Assembly: GCF_023674425.1 (NCBI RefSeq)
Contig: NZ_CP098401.1
Coordinates: 2,525,501-2,589,500, forward strand
Reading direction: 5' to 3'
Origin: Sphingomonas donggukensis
Lineage (GTDB): Bacteria > Pseudomonadota > Alphaproteobacteria > Sphingomonadales > Sphingomonadaceae
Length of the DNA stretch: 64,000 nucleotides
Each line of letters begins with the position of its first letter. The stretch's first letter is position 1. Shown here one piece after another: positions 17,250 through 27,600 of this stretch. The translations under genes were made by a program, and so were the position numbers. The notes below the pieces were generated by a model. It was not told the DNA's origin, searched no databases, and was given only the letters and a program-made list of their open reading frames with translations.

Positions 17250-17699
17250 ATGTTCCCGCTTCCCGAACCAATGCGCCTCGCGCTCTCCGCCGCCCGCGAG
17301 GCGGCGGCGGCGGGCGAAGTGCCGGTCGGGGCGGTGGTGACGCTGGCGGGCGAGGTGATGGCGACATCGGCCAATGCCCCGCGCGCGCTCAACGATCCGA
17401 CCGCCCATGCCGAGATGCTGGCGATTCGCGCCGCGGCCGAGGTGCTGGGCCGCGAACGGCTGGAGGACTGCGACCTGTGGGTGACGCTGGAGCCCTGCGC
17501 GATGTGCGCCGGGGCGATCAGCCACGCCCGGATCGCCCGGCTGTATTACGGCGCCAGCGACGCGAAGGGTGGCGCGGTCGAGCACGGTCCGCGGTTCTTC
17601 GCCCAGCCGACCTGCCACCACCGGCCAGAGGTGTACGCCGGTATCGGCGCGGGCGCGGCAGGCGCGATGCTGCGGGAATTCTTCGCGGCGCGGCGATAA
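17250..17699 (+). CDS. tadA: tRNA-specific adenosine deaminase
   Basis: TadA deaminates adenosine 34 to inosine in tRNA-Arg(ACG). The 149-residue protein has the zinc deaminase motifs: His53-Ala-Glu55 in TAHAEMLA and the PCAMC pair Cys83/Cys86, plus the GAVV and GGAVEH segments. Length and start (MFPLPEPMRLALSAAREA) fit the family. It lies 41 bases after the Pmp3-like gene and is followed by a repeat element and the convergent OmpA-type gene. Confidence 0.96.
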   Translation: MFPLPEPMRLALSAAREAAAAGEVPVGAVVTLAGEVMATSANAPRALNDPTAHAEMLAIRAAAEVLGRERLEDCDLWVTLEPCAMCAGAISHARIARLYYGASDAKGGAVEHGPRFFAQPTCHHRPEVYAGIGAGAAGAMLREFFAARR

Positions 17700-17703
17700 A
17701 ATT

Positions 17704-17820
17704 CCTCCGGCACGGGGAGGGGGACCAGCAAAGCTGGTGGAGGGGGCGGGGCGCACAGGAAACGCTTGCGGCCCGCCCCCTCCGTCGCGCTTCGCGCGCC
17801 ACCTCCCCGTGCCGGGGAGG
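17704..17820. repeat. 117-base inverted-repeat element, family C
   Basis: CCTCCGGCACGGGGAGG at 17704-17720 pairs with CCTCCCCGTGCCGGGGAGG at 17802-17820. Inner parts are also complementary (GGAGGGGGCGGG near 17740 with CCCGCCCCCTCC near 17773). It lies between the convergent tadA and OmpA-type genes and could act as a transcription stop for both. It contains no frame that looks coding. Confidence 0.85.
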
Positions 17821-17825
17821 AGTAG

Positions 17826-18494
17826 TTATGCCCCTTGGGTGATCGGGACGATCTTGATCTCGACGCGGCGGTTGGCGGCGCGGCCGTCCTCGGTGGCGTT
17901 CGATGCGACCGGCTGGGTTTCGCCATAGCCGCGCGTGCCGAGCCGCTCGCGAATCACCCCGCGCCCCGCCAGATAGTCGGCGACCGACGCCGCGCGCCGC
18001 TCCGACAGGCTCTGGTTATAGGCGTCGGCACCCGTCGAATCGGTGTGCCCGTACACGTCGACATAGGTCTGGTTGTACTGGCTCAGCACCTGCGCGACCT
18101 GGTTCAGCGTCGGCTGAAACTGCGGCTGCACGTTCGAACTGTCGTAGCCGAAGGTGATGCCCGACGGCATGTTGAGCACCAGGTCGTCGCCCTGGCGGAT
18201 CACCTGGACGTCGGTGCCGGCGGTGCGGGCGCGCAGGTCGCGCTCCTGCTTGTCCATGTACGCGCCGATGCCCGCACCCGCGAGCGCGCCGATGCCGGCG
18301 CCGACGATCTTCTCGGTCCGGTCGCGGCGCCCGCCGACGAGGTCGCCGAGCAGATAGCCGCCGACCGCACCGCCCAGACCGCCGATCGCGGTCTTGGAAA
18401 TCTTGCGCTCACCGGTTTCCGGGTCGGTGACGCACGCGCTGGTCAGCGCGGTCGCGCCAAGCGCTGCGGCCAGCAGCAGTTTCGAACGGATCAT
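17826..18494 (-). CDS. OmpA family outer-membrane lipoprotein
   Basis: A 222-residue lipoprotein: signal sequence with lipobox LTSAC at residues 17-21, a glycine-zipper region (GGLGGAVGGYLLGDLVGG and AGIGALAGAGIGAYMD, about 40-85), and a C-terminal OmpA domain (about 105-220) with the peptidoglycan-binding DVYGHTDSTG, NQSLSERRA and NRRVEI motifs. It resembles YiaD. It should anchor the outer membrane to peptidoglycan after processing by Lgt. The start at 18494 follows AGGGAG; longer open frame upstream is not supported. A possible EcfG promoter lies 34 bases upstream. Confidence 0.93.
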   Translation of the reverse strand: MIRSKLLLAAALGATALTSACVTDPETGERKISKTAIGGLGGAVGGYLLGDLVGGRRDRTEKIVGAGIGALAGAGIGAYMDKQERDLRARTAGTDVQVIRQGDDLVLNMPSGITFGYDSSNVQPQFQPTLNQVAQVLSQYNQTYVDVYGHTDSTGADAYNQSLSERRAASVADYLAGRGVIRERLGTRGYGETQPVASNATEDGRAANRRVEIKIVPITQGA

Positions 18495-18527
18495 GGTCTT
18501 CAAACTCCCTTTGATGTCGCGCCCCCA

Positions 18528-18553
18528 AACACGCGCTCGGGCGTGCTTGTTCC
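18528..18553 (-). promoter_or_regulatory. possible EcfG-type promoter of the OmpA lipoprotein gene
   Basis: On the minus strand GGAAC (18553-18549) is followed after 17 bases by TGTT (18531-18528). This matches GGAAC-N16/17-CGTT with one mismatch. The start codon is 34 bases downstream. Weaker than the catalase element because the mismatch is in the -10 part. Confidence 0.35.
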
Positions 18554-18627
18554 ACCTGCGCACTGAACATCGCCTGTAGAGACGGTTGTGCAACCGCAAG
18601 GATACCGCATATGGCTGGCCACTCGCC

Positions 18628-19932
18628 ATGACCGCGCTTCCCCCCTTTCCCTGGATCGACGTCGCGATCATCCTGGCGCTCGTCGCGCTGAACGGCGTGT
18701 TCGCGATGAGCGAGCTTGCGATCGTGTCGGCGCGGAAAGCCCGGCTGGAGGCGATGGCGAAGGTCGGCAAGCCCGGCGCCGGCACCGCGATCCTGCTGGC
18801 GTCCGATCCCGGCAAGTTCCTGTCGACGGTCCAGATCGGCATCACCCTGATCGGCATCATCGCCGGTGCCTATTCGGGCGCGAGCCTCGGCAGCCCGACC
18901 GCGGCGCGGCTGGAGATGCTCGGGCTGGCGCACGCCACGGCGGAAACCGTCGGCTTCGCGATCGTCATAGGACTGACCACCTATGCCTCGCTGATCGTCG
19001 GCGAGCTGGTTCCCAAGCAGTTCGCCTTGCGCAGTCCCGAACCGATCGCCGCGATCATGGCGGTGCCGATGCTGTGGCTGTCTCGGATTACGGCGCCGAT
19101 CGTGTGGTTGCTCGATTCGTCGAGCGCGCTGATCTTCAAGCTGATCGGCCTCAACCGCGAATCGGAAAACCAGGTGACCGCGGAGGAACTGCACCTGATC
19201 GTCGCCGAGGCGTCGAAGTCGGGCGTGATCGAGGAGCATGAGCGCACGATCATCTCGGGCGTGGTGCGGCTGGCCGATCGCCCGGTGCGGGAAGTGATGA
19301 CCCCGCGCACCGATATCGAATGGCTCGACGTCGGGCTGGACGAGGCGGGGTTGCGCGCGAAACTGCTCGAGACGCCACACAGCCGCCTGCCGGTTGCCGA
19401 AGGCTCGGTCGATGCCGTCATCGGCGTGGTGCAGGCGCGCGACATCGTCGAGGCACTGGTCCGGGGCCAGCCGCTCGACCTGCGCACGCTGATGCGCAGC
19501 GCGCCGGTGCTGCCCGACCAGCTCGACGCGATGGACGCGCTCGTCAGCCTGCGCCGCGCCGAGGTGCCGATGGGCCTGGTCCACGACGAATACGGCCATT
19601 TCGAAGGGGTGGTGACGCCCGCCAACCTGCTCGCCGCCATCGCCGGCGACTTCGTGTCCGACGTGGCCGAGGGTGAGGAAGCCGCGGTGACGGTGCGTGA
19701 GGACGGGTCGCTGCTGGTGTCGGGCCAGATGGCGGCGGATGCGCTGGCCGACCGGCTCGACCTCGATCTCGACGGCGACCGCGACTACGCGACGGTCGCC
19801 GGCCTTGCGCTGGCGGTGCTGAAGCGCCTGCCGGTCGAGGGCGAATGGTTCGAGACGCAGGGGTGGCGCTTCGAGATCGTCGACATGGACGGGCGCAAGA
19901 TCGACAAGCTGCTGGTCAGCCGGATCGACTGA
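18628..19932 (+). CDS. hemolysin-family CBS-domain membrane protein (CorC/HlyC type)
   Basis: A 434-residue inner-membrane protein with the DUF21/CNNM transmembrane domain (about residues 5-190, several hydrophobic segments, with ALNGVFAMSELAIVSARKARL at the start), two CBS domains (about 205-330, beginning VREVMTPRTDIEWLDV) and a C-terminal transporter-associated CorC_HlyC domain (GSLLVSGQMAADAL onward). Family members mediate Mg2+ or Co2+ export or resistance. The ATG at 18628 is preferred to an upstream GTG because MTALPPFPWIDV leads directly into the first helix. Confidence 0.92.
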   Translation: MTALPPFPWIDVAIILALVALNGVFAMSELAIVSARKARLEAMAKVGKPGAGTAILLASDPGKFLSTVQIGITLIGIIAGAYSGASLGSPTAARLEMLGLAHATAETVGFAIVIGLTTYASLIVGELVPKQFALRSPEPIAAIMAVPMLWLSRITAPIVWLLDSSSALIFKLIGLNRESENQVTAEELHLIVAEASKSGVIEEHERTIISGVVRLADRPVREVMTPRTDIEWLDVGLDEAGLRAKLLETPHSRLPVAEGSVDAVIGVVQARDIVEALVRGQPLDLRTLMRSAPVLPDQLDAMDALVSLRRAEVPMGLVHDEYGHFEGVVTPANLLAAIAGDFVSDVAEGEEAAVTVREDGSLLVSGQMAADALADRLDLDLDGDRDYATVAGLALAVLKRLPVEGEWFETQGWRFEIVDMDGRKIDKLLVSRID

Positions 19933-19950
19933 CCGCGCAGCTTTCGCGCC

Positions 19951-20532
19951 TTACAGCTTGCCGAATTCCGCCTCGAACCCCTTGCGGTCGTCCTTTGCCA
20001 GATAGGCGGCCTGATCGATCCAGCGATCGCGCGTCAGCCGCCCGCGGAACGTGCCGAGCTGCGCGTCGAGGGCATCGGCCTCCGCCGACGAAAGTGCCGC
20101 AACCTGTGCAAAGCGGGTGACGCCGAGTTCGGCCAGCCGCGCCGCGAGCTTCGGGCCTACACCCTTCAGCAATGTCAGATCGTCCGCGCCGGTTGCGGAA
20201 GGGCTCGCGGACGGAGCGGGCGTAGCCACTGGCGCGGGTTCGTATGTCGCGGGCGTCTCGCTCGCAGCCAGTGGCGGCGGGGCGGGGGCGACCGGAGGCG
20301 GGGGCACCACCAGCACTTCGGTCGGCGCGGTGTCATCGACTGGCGTGTTCGCGACGATCGCCTCGGCCTCGTCGCGCAATTCGACTTCGGCGGCCTTGCG
20401 CTGCGCCTTCAGCCGCGCGCCCCAGATGATCGCGGCGATGACCAGCACCGCGAACACCGCGATCGCGATCAGCGTGGCCGGCGTCACCCAGGCATAGGCC
20501 TGCACGCCGTGGTCGGTCGAAGTGGTGCCCAT
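19951..20532 (-). CDS. membrane-anchored helix-hairpin-helix protein
   Basis: A 193-residue protein with one N-terminal membrane segment (LIAIAVFAVLVIAAIIWGARL, about residues 21-41), a charged linker, a Pro/Ala-rich low-complexity region (PPPPVAPAPPP, about 75-120) and a C-terminal helix-hairpin-helix domain (DLTLLKGVGPKLAARLAEL) of the type seen at the end of NADH-quinone oxidoreductase E-like and flap-endonuclease-like proteins. The start MGTTSTDHG follows AGGAG. The C-terminal domain should face the cytoplasm and could bind DNA. It lies 54 bases downstream of purD on the same strand. Confidence 0.8.
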   Translation of the reverse strand: MGTTSTDHGVQAYAWVTPATLIAIAVFAVLVIAAIIWGARLKAQRKAAEVELRDEAEAIVANTPVDDTAPTEVLVVPPPPVAPAPPPLAASETPATYEPAPVATPAPSASPSATGADDLTLLKGVGPKLAARLAELGVTRFAQVAALSSAEADALDAQLGTFRGRLTRDRWIDQAAYLAKDDRKGFEAEFGKL

Positions 20533-20586
20533 CGTGAACGCTCCTGAAACTGGAGCGGCCAAGGATAGCGGCGTCCCTGCCGCCGT

Positions 20587-21849
20587 CTAGCCGCGCTCGC
20601 GCGCCACCGCGCGCCAGCCGATGTCGCGGCGGCAGAAACCGGTCGGAAAATCGATGGCGTCGACCGCGGCGTAGGCGGCGGCCTGCGCCGCGGCGACGTC
20701 CTGTCCGAGCGCCGTCACCGCCAGCACGCGCCCGCCACTGGCGACCAGCGCGTCGCCCGCGCCCGCGGTGCCGGCCTGGAAGACGATACCGCCCGCCGCC
20801 TCCGCCGCGTCGATTCCCGCGATCGCGCCGCGGGCCTCAGGCGTGCCGGGATAACCGCGCGCCGCCATCACCACCGTCAGCGCGGTGTCGTCGCGCCACG
20901 TCGCGGTGCGCGTCCCCAGCGTCCCGTCGTCGGTGGCGATCAGCAGGTCGAGCAGGTCGCTCTCCAGCCGCGGCATCAGCACTTCGCATTCGGGGTCGCC
21001 GAAGCGGGCGTTGTATTCGATCAGCTTCGGCCCCTCGGCGGTCAGCATCAGCCCGGCGTACAGCACGCCCTGGAACGGGTGACCGATCCGCGCCATCGCC
21101 GCGATGGTCGGGCGGACGATCTCGTCGATCGCGCGCGCCTCCAGTTCGGGGGTCAGCACCCGCGCCGGGCTGTACGCGCCCATCCCGCCGGTGTTGGGGC
21201 CGGTGTCGCCCTCGCCCACGCGCTTGTGGTCCTGCGCGCTGCCGAACGGGAGCAGGTGTGTGCCGTCGCTCAGCACGAACAGGCTCGCTTCCTCGCCTTG
21301 CAGGAATTCCTCGATCACCGCCTCGCCGCCGTGGCCGTCGAACAGCGCGACCAGCGCGGCGTCGGCTTCCGCCGCGGTGGTGGCGATCGTCACGCCCTTG
21401 CCCGCGGCCAGCCCGTCGGCTTTGATGACCACCGGCAGCCCGAATTCGCCGACGACCGCGCGCGCACCGTCGAGGGCATGGACCCGCTCGTAGTGCGCGG
21501 TCGGGATGGTCTCGCGCGCGCAAAGATCTTTGGTGAAGCCCTTCGACCCCTCGAGCTGCGCGGCGACCTTGCCGGGGCCGAACACGCCGATCCGGCACGC
21601 GCGCAGATTGTCGGCGAGGCCATCGACCAGCGGCTTTTCCGGGCCGATCACGACGAAGCCGATATGTTCGCGCCGGCAGAAATCGACGACCGCGCGGTGA
21701 TCGGCGATGTTCAGATCGACGCAGGTCGCATGGGCTGCGATGCCCGGATTTCCGGGCGCTGCGAACAATTTGGTGAGGCGCGGCGATTGCGCCAGCTTCC
21801 ACGCCAGCGCATGTTCGCGGCCACCCGAGCCCAGTATCAGGACGTTCAT
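20587..21849 (-). CDS. purD: phosphoribosylamine-glycine ligase
   Basis: PurD (GAR synthetase) couples phosphoribosylamine and glycine with ATP in step 2 of purine synthesis. The 420-residue protein begins [20 protein letters not shown]. It has the ATP-grasp domain with [16 protein letters not shown] at about residue 135, the family signature [11 protein letters not shown] at about 287 and a normal C terminus. The frame is open upstream, but MNVLILG is the universal family start. That ATG shares CATG with the divergent xseA start, so each gene's ribosome site lies inside the other coding sequence. Confidence 0.97.
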   Translation of the reverse strand: MNVLILGSGGREHALAWKLAQSPRLTKLFAAPGNPGIAAHATCVDLNIADHRAVVDFCRREHIGFVVIGPEKPLVDGLADNLRACRIGVFGPGKVAAQLEGSKGFTKDLCARETIPTAHYERVHALDGARAVVGEFGLPVVIKADGLAAGKGVTIATTAAEADAALVALFDGHGGEAVIEEFLQGEEASLFVLSDGTHLLPFGSAQDHKRVGEGDTGPNTGGMGAYSPARVLTPELEARAIDEIVRPTIAAMARIGHPFQGVLYAGLMLTAEGPKLIEYNARFGDPECEVLMPRLESDLLDLLIATDDGTLGTRTATWRDDTALTVVMAARGYPGTPEARGAIAGIDAAEAAGGIVFQAGTAGAGDALVASGGRVLAVTALGQDVAAAQAAAYAAVDAIDFPTGFCRRDIGWRAVARERG

Positions 21850-23227
21850 GGCCGACCCTTTTGCAGACGATTTCACGGCGAGCCGGCTGGTAGCCGAGCC
21901 GGCGCCGGGCAGCAACGCACCCGATATGTCGGTGACCGAGCTGTCGGCGAAATTGAAGCGCGTGGTCGAGGGCGAATTCGGCCACGTCCGCATCCGCGGC
22001 GAGATTTCGGGGTGGAAGCGTGCGGCCTCGGGCCATGCCTATCTGGCGCTGAAGGACGACGGCGCGGTGATCGACGCGGTCATCTGGCGCGGCTCCGCCT
22101 CCGCGCTGCAATTCGCCCCCGCCGACGGGGTCGAGGTGATCGCGACCGGCAAGCTGACGACCTATCCGGGGCGGTCGAAATACCAGATCGTGATCGACCG
22201 GATGGAGCTGGCCGGCGAAGGCGCGCTGATGGCGCTGCTCGAAAAGCTGAAGGCGAAGCTTGCCGGTGAGGGGCTGTTCGACCGCGAGCGCAAGAAGGAC
22301 ATTCCCTATTTGCCGCGCGTCATCGGCGTCGTCACCTCGCCGACCGGCGCGGTCATCCGCGACATCCTCCACCGCTTGGAGGATCGCTGCCCCTGTCACG
22401 TGCTTGTCTGGCCGGTGAAGGTGCAGGGTGCGGGCGCGGCGGCGGAGATCGCGGCGGCGGTGCGCGGGTTCGATGCGATCGTTCCCGGCGGGCCGGTGCC
22501 CCGGCCCGATCTGGTCATCGTCGCCCGCGGCGGCGGCTCGATCGAGGATCTGTGGGCCTTCAACGAGGAGGCCGTCGTCCGCGCGGTCGCGGACTGCACC
22601 ATCCCGATCATCTCGGCGGTGGGGCACGAAACCGACACCAGCCTGTGCGACTTCGCCGCCGATGTACGCGCGCCGACGCCCACCGCAGCCGCGGAATTCG
22701 CGGTACCGGTGAAGGCCGAGCTGCAGTCGAATATCGCCGCACTGTCGCTGCGAACCGAACGCTGCGCGCGGCGCTATCACGAACGCGGGGCGGAGCGGCT
22801 GGCGGCGCTGGTGCGGGTGCTGCCGCGGCGCGATGCGATCCTGGGGCCGCAGCGCCAGCGCGCCGACGATCTGACTGCGCGCCTCGGCCTCGCGCTCGAA
22901 CGGCGGCTGGCGGCGGGGCGGCGTGATCTCGACCGCGCGGGCGGGGCGCTGCGCCCGGCGATTCTCGACGCGCGGCTGGCCGCGGCTCGCACACGGCTGG
23001 GCGATCTCGGGCGGCTGCTGGAAAGCGTCGATCCCGACAAGCCGCTCGACCGGGGCTATGCGCGCGTCGAGGCGCGGGCGACGGGCCGCGTCGTCGCCAG
23101 CGCCGCGGACGCGCGTGCGGCAGGCGCGCTGACTATCACCTTCCGCGACGGCGCGGTGCCCGCCCGGCTTGAGCGCGGGACCGGCAAGGCTTATGCGGAG
23201 CCGCCCGAGCAGCCGAGCCTGCTGTAA
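21848..23227 (+). CDS. xseA: exodeoxyribonuclease VII large subunit
   Basis: The large, catalytic subunit of ExoVII, which degrades single-stranded DNA from both ends together with XseB. The 459-residue protein has an N-terminal OB-fold (about 25-120, [20 protein letters not shown]), the catalytic domain with [15 protein letters not shown] (about 220) and [10 protein letters not shown] (about 258), then a coiled-coil region rich in Arg/Ala/Leu and a short C-terminal domain. The ATG at 21848 follows AGGA with 6-base spacing. A later Met at residue 27 lacks a ribosome site. XseB is not in the window. Confidence 0.96.
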   Translation: MADPFADDFTASRLVAEPAPGSNAPDMSVTELSAKLKRVVEGEFGHVRIRGEISGWKRAASGHAYLALKDDGAVIDAVIWRGSASALQFAPADGVEVIATGKLTTYPGRSKYQIVIDRMELAGEGALMALLEKLKAKLAGEGLFDRERKKDIPYLPRVIGVVTSPTGAVIRDILHRLEDRCPCHVLVWPVKVQGAGAAAEIAAAVRGFDAIVPGGPVPRPDLVIVARGGGSIEDLWAFNEEAVVRAVADCTIPIISAVGHETDTSLCDFAADVRAPTPTAAAEFAVPVKAELQSNIAALSLRTERCARRYHERGAERLAALVRVLPRRDAILGPQRQRADDLTARLGLALERRLAAGRRDLDRAGGALRPAILDARLAAARTRLGDLGRLLESVDPDKPLDRGYARVEARATGRVVASAADARAAGALTITFRDGAVPARLERGTGKAYAEPPEQPSLL

Positions 23228-23247
23228 AAGACGAGAGTGCGCGAGCG

Positions 23248-23448
23248 ATGCTGATGTCCAATTCCGACCGCCCGGCGCGGCTGCACTACATGGCCAACGG
23301 CTTTCGCGTGCTGGCCGCGGGCGACCATGTCGTCTGTGCGGCCTCGGGCTCGCGCATTCCGCTCGACGTGCTGCGCTACTGGGACGTCGCCGCCCAGGCG
23401 CCCTATGCCACCGCGCAATTGGCCAGCGAGGCGATGGCACCGCGATGA
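23248..23448 (+). CDS. DUF2093 family protein
   Basis: A 66-residue cytoplasmic protein matching the alphaproteobacterial DUF2093 family, recognisable by RLHYMANGFRVLAAGDHVVCA and SRIPLDVLRYWDV. The pattern Cys-Ala...Ile-Pro-Leu is conserved in relatives I know of; its function is unknown. It lies 20 bases after xseA and its stop overlaps the ATG of the M23 gene, so the three plus-strand genes probably form one transcript. The small size and conserved linkage suggest a real gene. Confidence 0.88.
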   Translation: MLMSNSDRPARLHYMANGFRVLAAGDHVVCAASGSRIPLDVLRYWDVAAQAPYATAQLASEAMAPR

Positions 23449-24341
23449 TGCGCGGGGCGAGGCGGGGAATCGTCGTCGCCGTCATGGGGCTGCTTACGGC
23501 GTGCGTGGGCGATGCCCAGCCGGTCGCGGTAGGCGCGGTTGCGCCGCTGCCGATGACGCAGCCCGAGCCCCTGCCGCCGGCGCGCTTCGTCCTCGAGGGC
23601 GCGATGACGCAGGGCGGCGTGGTGCTCGGCACCGCCCCGACCGGCACCGTGCGGCTGAGGCTGGATGGGCAAGACGTCGTCGTGGCACGCGACGGGCGTT
23701 TCCTGATCGCCTTCGACCGTGACGCCGCGCCCGCCGCGCGGCTGGTCGCGACCCGCAGCGACGGATCGAGCGTGGTCGAGGCGCTGGCGGTGTCCCCCCG
23801 CGCCTGGCGGATCGAGCGGCTCGACACGTTGCCAAAGCAGCCGCAGCCCGACGCCGAATTCGTGCGGTTGCGTCCGCCCGAACTGGCGCAGATCAACGGC
23901 GCCCGTGCGCAGGACAACGCCGTCGACGGCTGGCGCCAGCGGTTCGTCTGGCCGGCGACGGGCCGCATCTCCGGCCTGTTCGGTGCGCAGCGCATCTACA
24001 AGGGGGAGCCCGGCGCCTATCACTCGGGCGTCGACGTCGCGAAACCCGCCGGTGCGCCGATCGTCGCGCCCGCCGACGGCGTCGTCATCCTCGCCGCCGA
24101 CCACCCCTTCACGCTGGAGGGAAATCTGCTGATGCTCGACCACGGCATGGGGCTGAACAGCGCCTTCCTGCACCTCTCGCGCATCGCCGTCCGCCCCGGC
24201 CAGCGCGTGCGCCAGGGCGACGTGATCGGCTACGTCGGCAGCACCGGCCGGGCCACCGGCCCGCACCTGCACTGGGGGATGAAGTGGCGCGGCGCCCGAC
24301 TCGACCCGCTGCTGCTGGCGGGGGCGATGGGGGGCGGTTGA
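23445..24341 (+). CDS. M23 family metallopeptidase lipoprotein
   Basis: A 298-residue LytM-type protein. It starts MMRGARRGIVVAVMGLLTAC; the lipobox LLTAC makes it a lipoprotein. A middle region resembling a beta-rich spacer leads to the C-terminal M23 domain (about 185-290) with zinc ligands in YHSGVDVA and HLHWGMKW and the conserved VRQGDVIGYVGSTGRATG. The domain normally cleaves peptide cross-bridges of peptidoglycan or activates amidases. The ATG at 23445 overlaps the DUF2093 stop; ATG 23448 is an equivalent alternative. Confidence 0.93.
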   Translation: MMRGARRGIVVAVMGLLTACVGDAQPVAVGAVAPLPMTQPEPLPPARFVLEGAMTQGGVVLGTAPTGTVRLRLDGQDVVVARDGRFLIAFDRDAAPAARLVATRSDGSSVVEALAVSPRAWRIERLDTLPKQPQPDAEFVRLRPPELAQINGARAQDNAVDGWRQRFVWPATGRISGLFGAQRIYKGEPGAYHSGVDVAKPAGAPIVAPADGVVILAADHPFTLEGNLLMLDHGMGLNSAFLHLSRIAVRPGQRVRQGDVIGYVGSTGRATGPHLHWGMKWRGARLDPLLLAGAMGGG

Positions 24342-24624
24342 CGGCGTTTTCTCCGCACCGCTGAAATAATGTATCAGCGGTAACCGGTTTCACCGCTGCA
24401 ACGCAGCATATTTGGGCGATCCGAAGCAGACTTCTGTGGCATTTTCGCTACAGGCCCGCGAAAAGCCGCGGCATGCCGCGATTGGTAGCTTTACACCCAA
24501 TGAACGGCGGCTCATCCGGTGCACATGTCACCACGCGCACATTGCGCGCGTGCTGTGGCGTTCAAACGGCCAAGGGGCGATGCGGCGACGCGTCGAAGAC
24601 AGGCCAAATGCGAGGGAAGATTTC
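24342..24624 (+). promoter_or_regulatory. 283-base leader region of the TonB-dependent receptor
   Basis: No gene is evident here. ACCGCTGA at 24357-24364 pairs with TCAGCGGT at 24374-24381 over a 9-base AT-rich loop, 16 bases after the M23 stop, which could end that transcript or be an operator. A second stem pairs CACGCGC (24532-24538) with GCGCGTG (24546-24552). The region is less GC-rich than its surroundings, as expected for a promoter. I cannot assign a -35/-10 pair with confidence. Confidence 0.45.
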
Positions 24625-27600
24625 GTGACCAGCAACTCCATTTTCAAGCGCAAGGCACTGCGCGGCGGCGCAGCACTGCAGGCGCTCGCGCTGCTCGGCG
24701 CGGGCCTGACGACCGGCGCGGTCCTCGCGACCCCGGCCTCGGCTCAGGATTTCAATACCGGCGCGCTCGTCGGTACCGCGCTTGACGCGAACGGCGCTCC
24801 GCTCGTCGGCGCAAGCGTGACCGTGCGTTCGACCGCGCAGGGCTTCACCCGCACGGTCAGCACCAACGACAACGGCAGCTTCCGCGTGCAGGCGCTGCCG
24901 CCCGGCTCGTACAACGTGACGGTCGCGACCGCATCGGGTGAGGAAGTCGTCAACCAGACGGTTGCCGTCAACCCGGCTCAGAACACCGCCTACACCTTCC
25001 GGGCGAGCGCCGCTCCCGCCAGCACCGCTTCGGCAGACGGCGATGAAATCGTCGTCGTCGGCTCGGTCGAGCGCGTCAACGACTTCGCCAGCAACACCGG
25101 CGGTCTGACCATCGGCGACGTCAGCGAGCTGCTGAACACCACCCCGATCGCGCGTAACCAGACCGCGCTGATCCTGCTGTCGCCGGGTGCGTCGCAGGGC
25201 GACACCGCGTTCGGCAACCTGGCCTCGATCGGCGGTGCGACCGTCGCCGAGAACGCCTATTACGTGAACGGCCTGAACGTCACGAACTTCCGCAACTTCC
25301 TGGGCTCGAACAACCCGCCGATCGAGTTCTACCAGTCGCTCGACGTCAAGCTGTTCGGCATTCCGGCCGAATTCGGTCGTGCGCTCGGCGGTTTCACGAC
25401 CGCGACGACGAAGTCGGGTTCGAACTCGTTTAAGGCCGGTGCGCTGGTCACCTTCGCGCCCGACGCGCTGCGTGACGATTCGCCGGACACCTATGCGGCG
25501 TACAACCGCAACGATTATTCGCAGGCCATCGAGACCAACTTCTACGTCAGCGGCCCGATCATCAAGGATCGCCTGTTCTTCTACGCGCTGTACAACCCGA
25601 ACTACAGCAAGGTGCAGGACAGCAGCATCAGCACCAGCCAGCGCCTGACGACGACGCAGAACTCGCCGTTCTTCGGCGGCAAGCTCGACTTCATCATCGC
25701 CGACGGGCACCGCCTGGAGGGTACTTATTTCCGCAACGCGCGTACGGCGATAACGCAGTATGACGACTTCGCGGCGTCGGTGAATCCGAACGGCAACAGC
25801 ATCACGCCGGTAGGCTCGCTGGCGATCGGTGCGCCGCAGGGCTCGCTGATCCAGAAGGCTGGCGGCGACAATTTCGTCGGCACCTACACCGGCCAGTTCA
25901 CGCCGTGGCTGACGCTGTCGGCGGCCTATGGCGAAAGCCACGACGACCAGGCGGCTGCTTCGTCGCCGCTGATTTCGCTGGTGCAGAGCACGCGCACCGG
26001 TATCACCACCACCGCGCGCGGCTTCAGCACCGCCAACTCGACCGACACCGACGTCCGCAAGTTCTATCGTGCCGACGCCGACGTGTACGTCAACCTGCTT
26101 GGCACCCATCACTTCCGTGCCGGTTACGAGCGTGAAGATCTCAGCTCGACCACCGACACGCGCTATGCCGGCAACTACGCGTACCTGCTGACCGCAGGCT
26201 ACGTCCGTCGCCGCCTGTATCAGAACGTCGGTACCTGGAAGAGCCAGAACGAATCGTTCTACATCCAGGATAGCTGGTCGCTGCTCAACGAGCGTCTGAA
26301 CCTGCAGCTCGGCGTCCGCAACGACCGCTTCTCGAACGATGCGCTGAACGGCGACACCTACTTCAAGTCTGGCGATCAGTGGGGCCCGCGCCTGGGTGCG
26401 TCGTTCGACGTCTTCGGCGACAAGCGCACCACGATTCGTGGCAGCTGGAGCCGCTACTTCTTCCCGGTTGCGACCAACACCAACATCCGTCTGGGCGGCG
26501 CCGAGCTTTATTACGAGCAGCGTTTCGCCTATCCGGCCGGTGTCAGCTCGGCGAATTTCGACTCGAAGGGCCTGGTCAACGGCCTGCAGTTCGACGCAAA
26601 TGGCAACATCGTCGGTCTGACAACGCCGGTCGCCGGCAGTACCAACCGCTGCCCGTCGGTCGGTCCGGATGCCAACGCCCTGACCTGCCGCACCATCTTC
26701 AGCGATGGTATCCAGGGCCCGACGGACACGCTGGTGTCGGCGTCGCTGCAGCCGAGCTACACCGACGAGTGGACGATCGGCGCGCAGCAGCGGCTGGGTG
26801 ACTGGGACTTCAACGTCACCTACATCAACCGTCGCCTGGGTCGTACCCTGGACGACGTGGCGATCGATGCTGCGGTGCTGAAGTATTGCACGGCCAACGG
26901 TATCGCCGGCTGCGCCAGCACCTTCTCGGGCTTCCACCAGTATGTGCTGGCGAACCCGGGTTCGGACATCACCGTTCGTCTCGATGGCGATTGCGCGGCG
27001 GACGCCCGTCAGTGCCAGGTCGTCACGCTGAAGGCCGCCGATCTCGGTTACCCGAAGGCGACGCGCAACTACGACACCGTTCAGTTCCAGTTCAACCGCC
27101 CGTACAAGAACGGTTGGGGCGTCGGCGGCTCGTATGCGTATACCCGTCTGCGTGGTAACTACGAGGGTGCGGTCAAGTCGGACAACGGTCAGACCGACGC
27201 CGGCCTGACGCAGGACTTCGATCAGCCGGGTCTGCTCGACGGCGCGTACGGCGATAACCCGAACCAGCGTAAGCACTCGTTCAAGCTGTACGGGACCTAT
27301 CAGCTGTTCAACAGCTTCCGTGTCGGCGCGAACATGCTGTTCGAAAGCCCGCGCAGCTTCTCGTGCTACGGCGTGCATCCGACCGATGCATTTGCAGCGG
27401 CCTACGCCAACGCGAGCTACTATTGTAAGCAGCCGCAGTTCTCGAAGACCGGTGCCAGCGTCCTCGTGCCGCGCGGCAGCGCGTTCAAGAGCGACTGGCG
27501 CAAGCAGATCGACGTCGCCGTCCAGTACGATATCGCCCAGTTCCCGGGCAGCTTCATCGGCGTTGACGTGTTCAACGTGTTCAACTTCAAGTCGAAGCTC

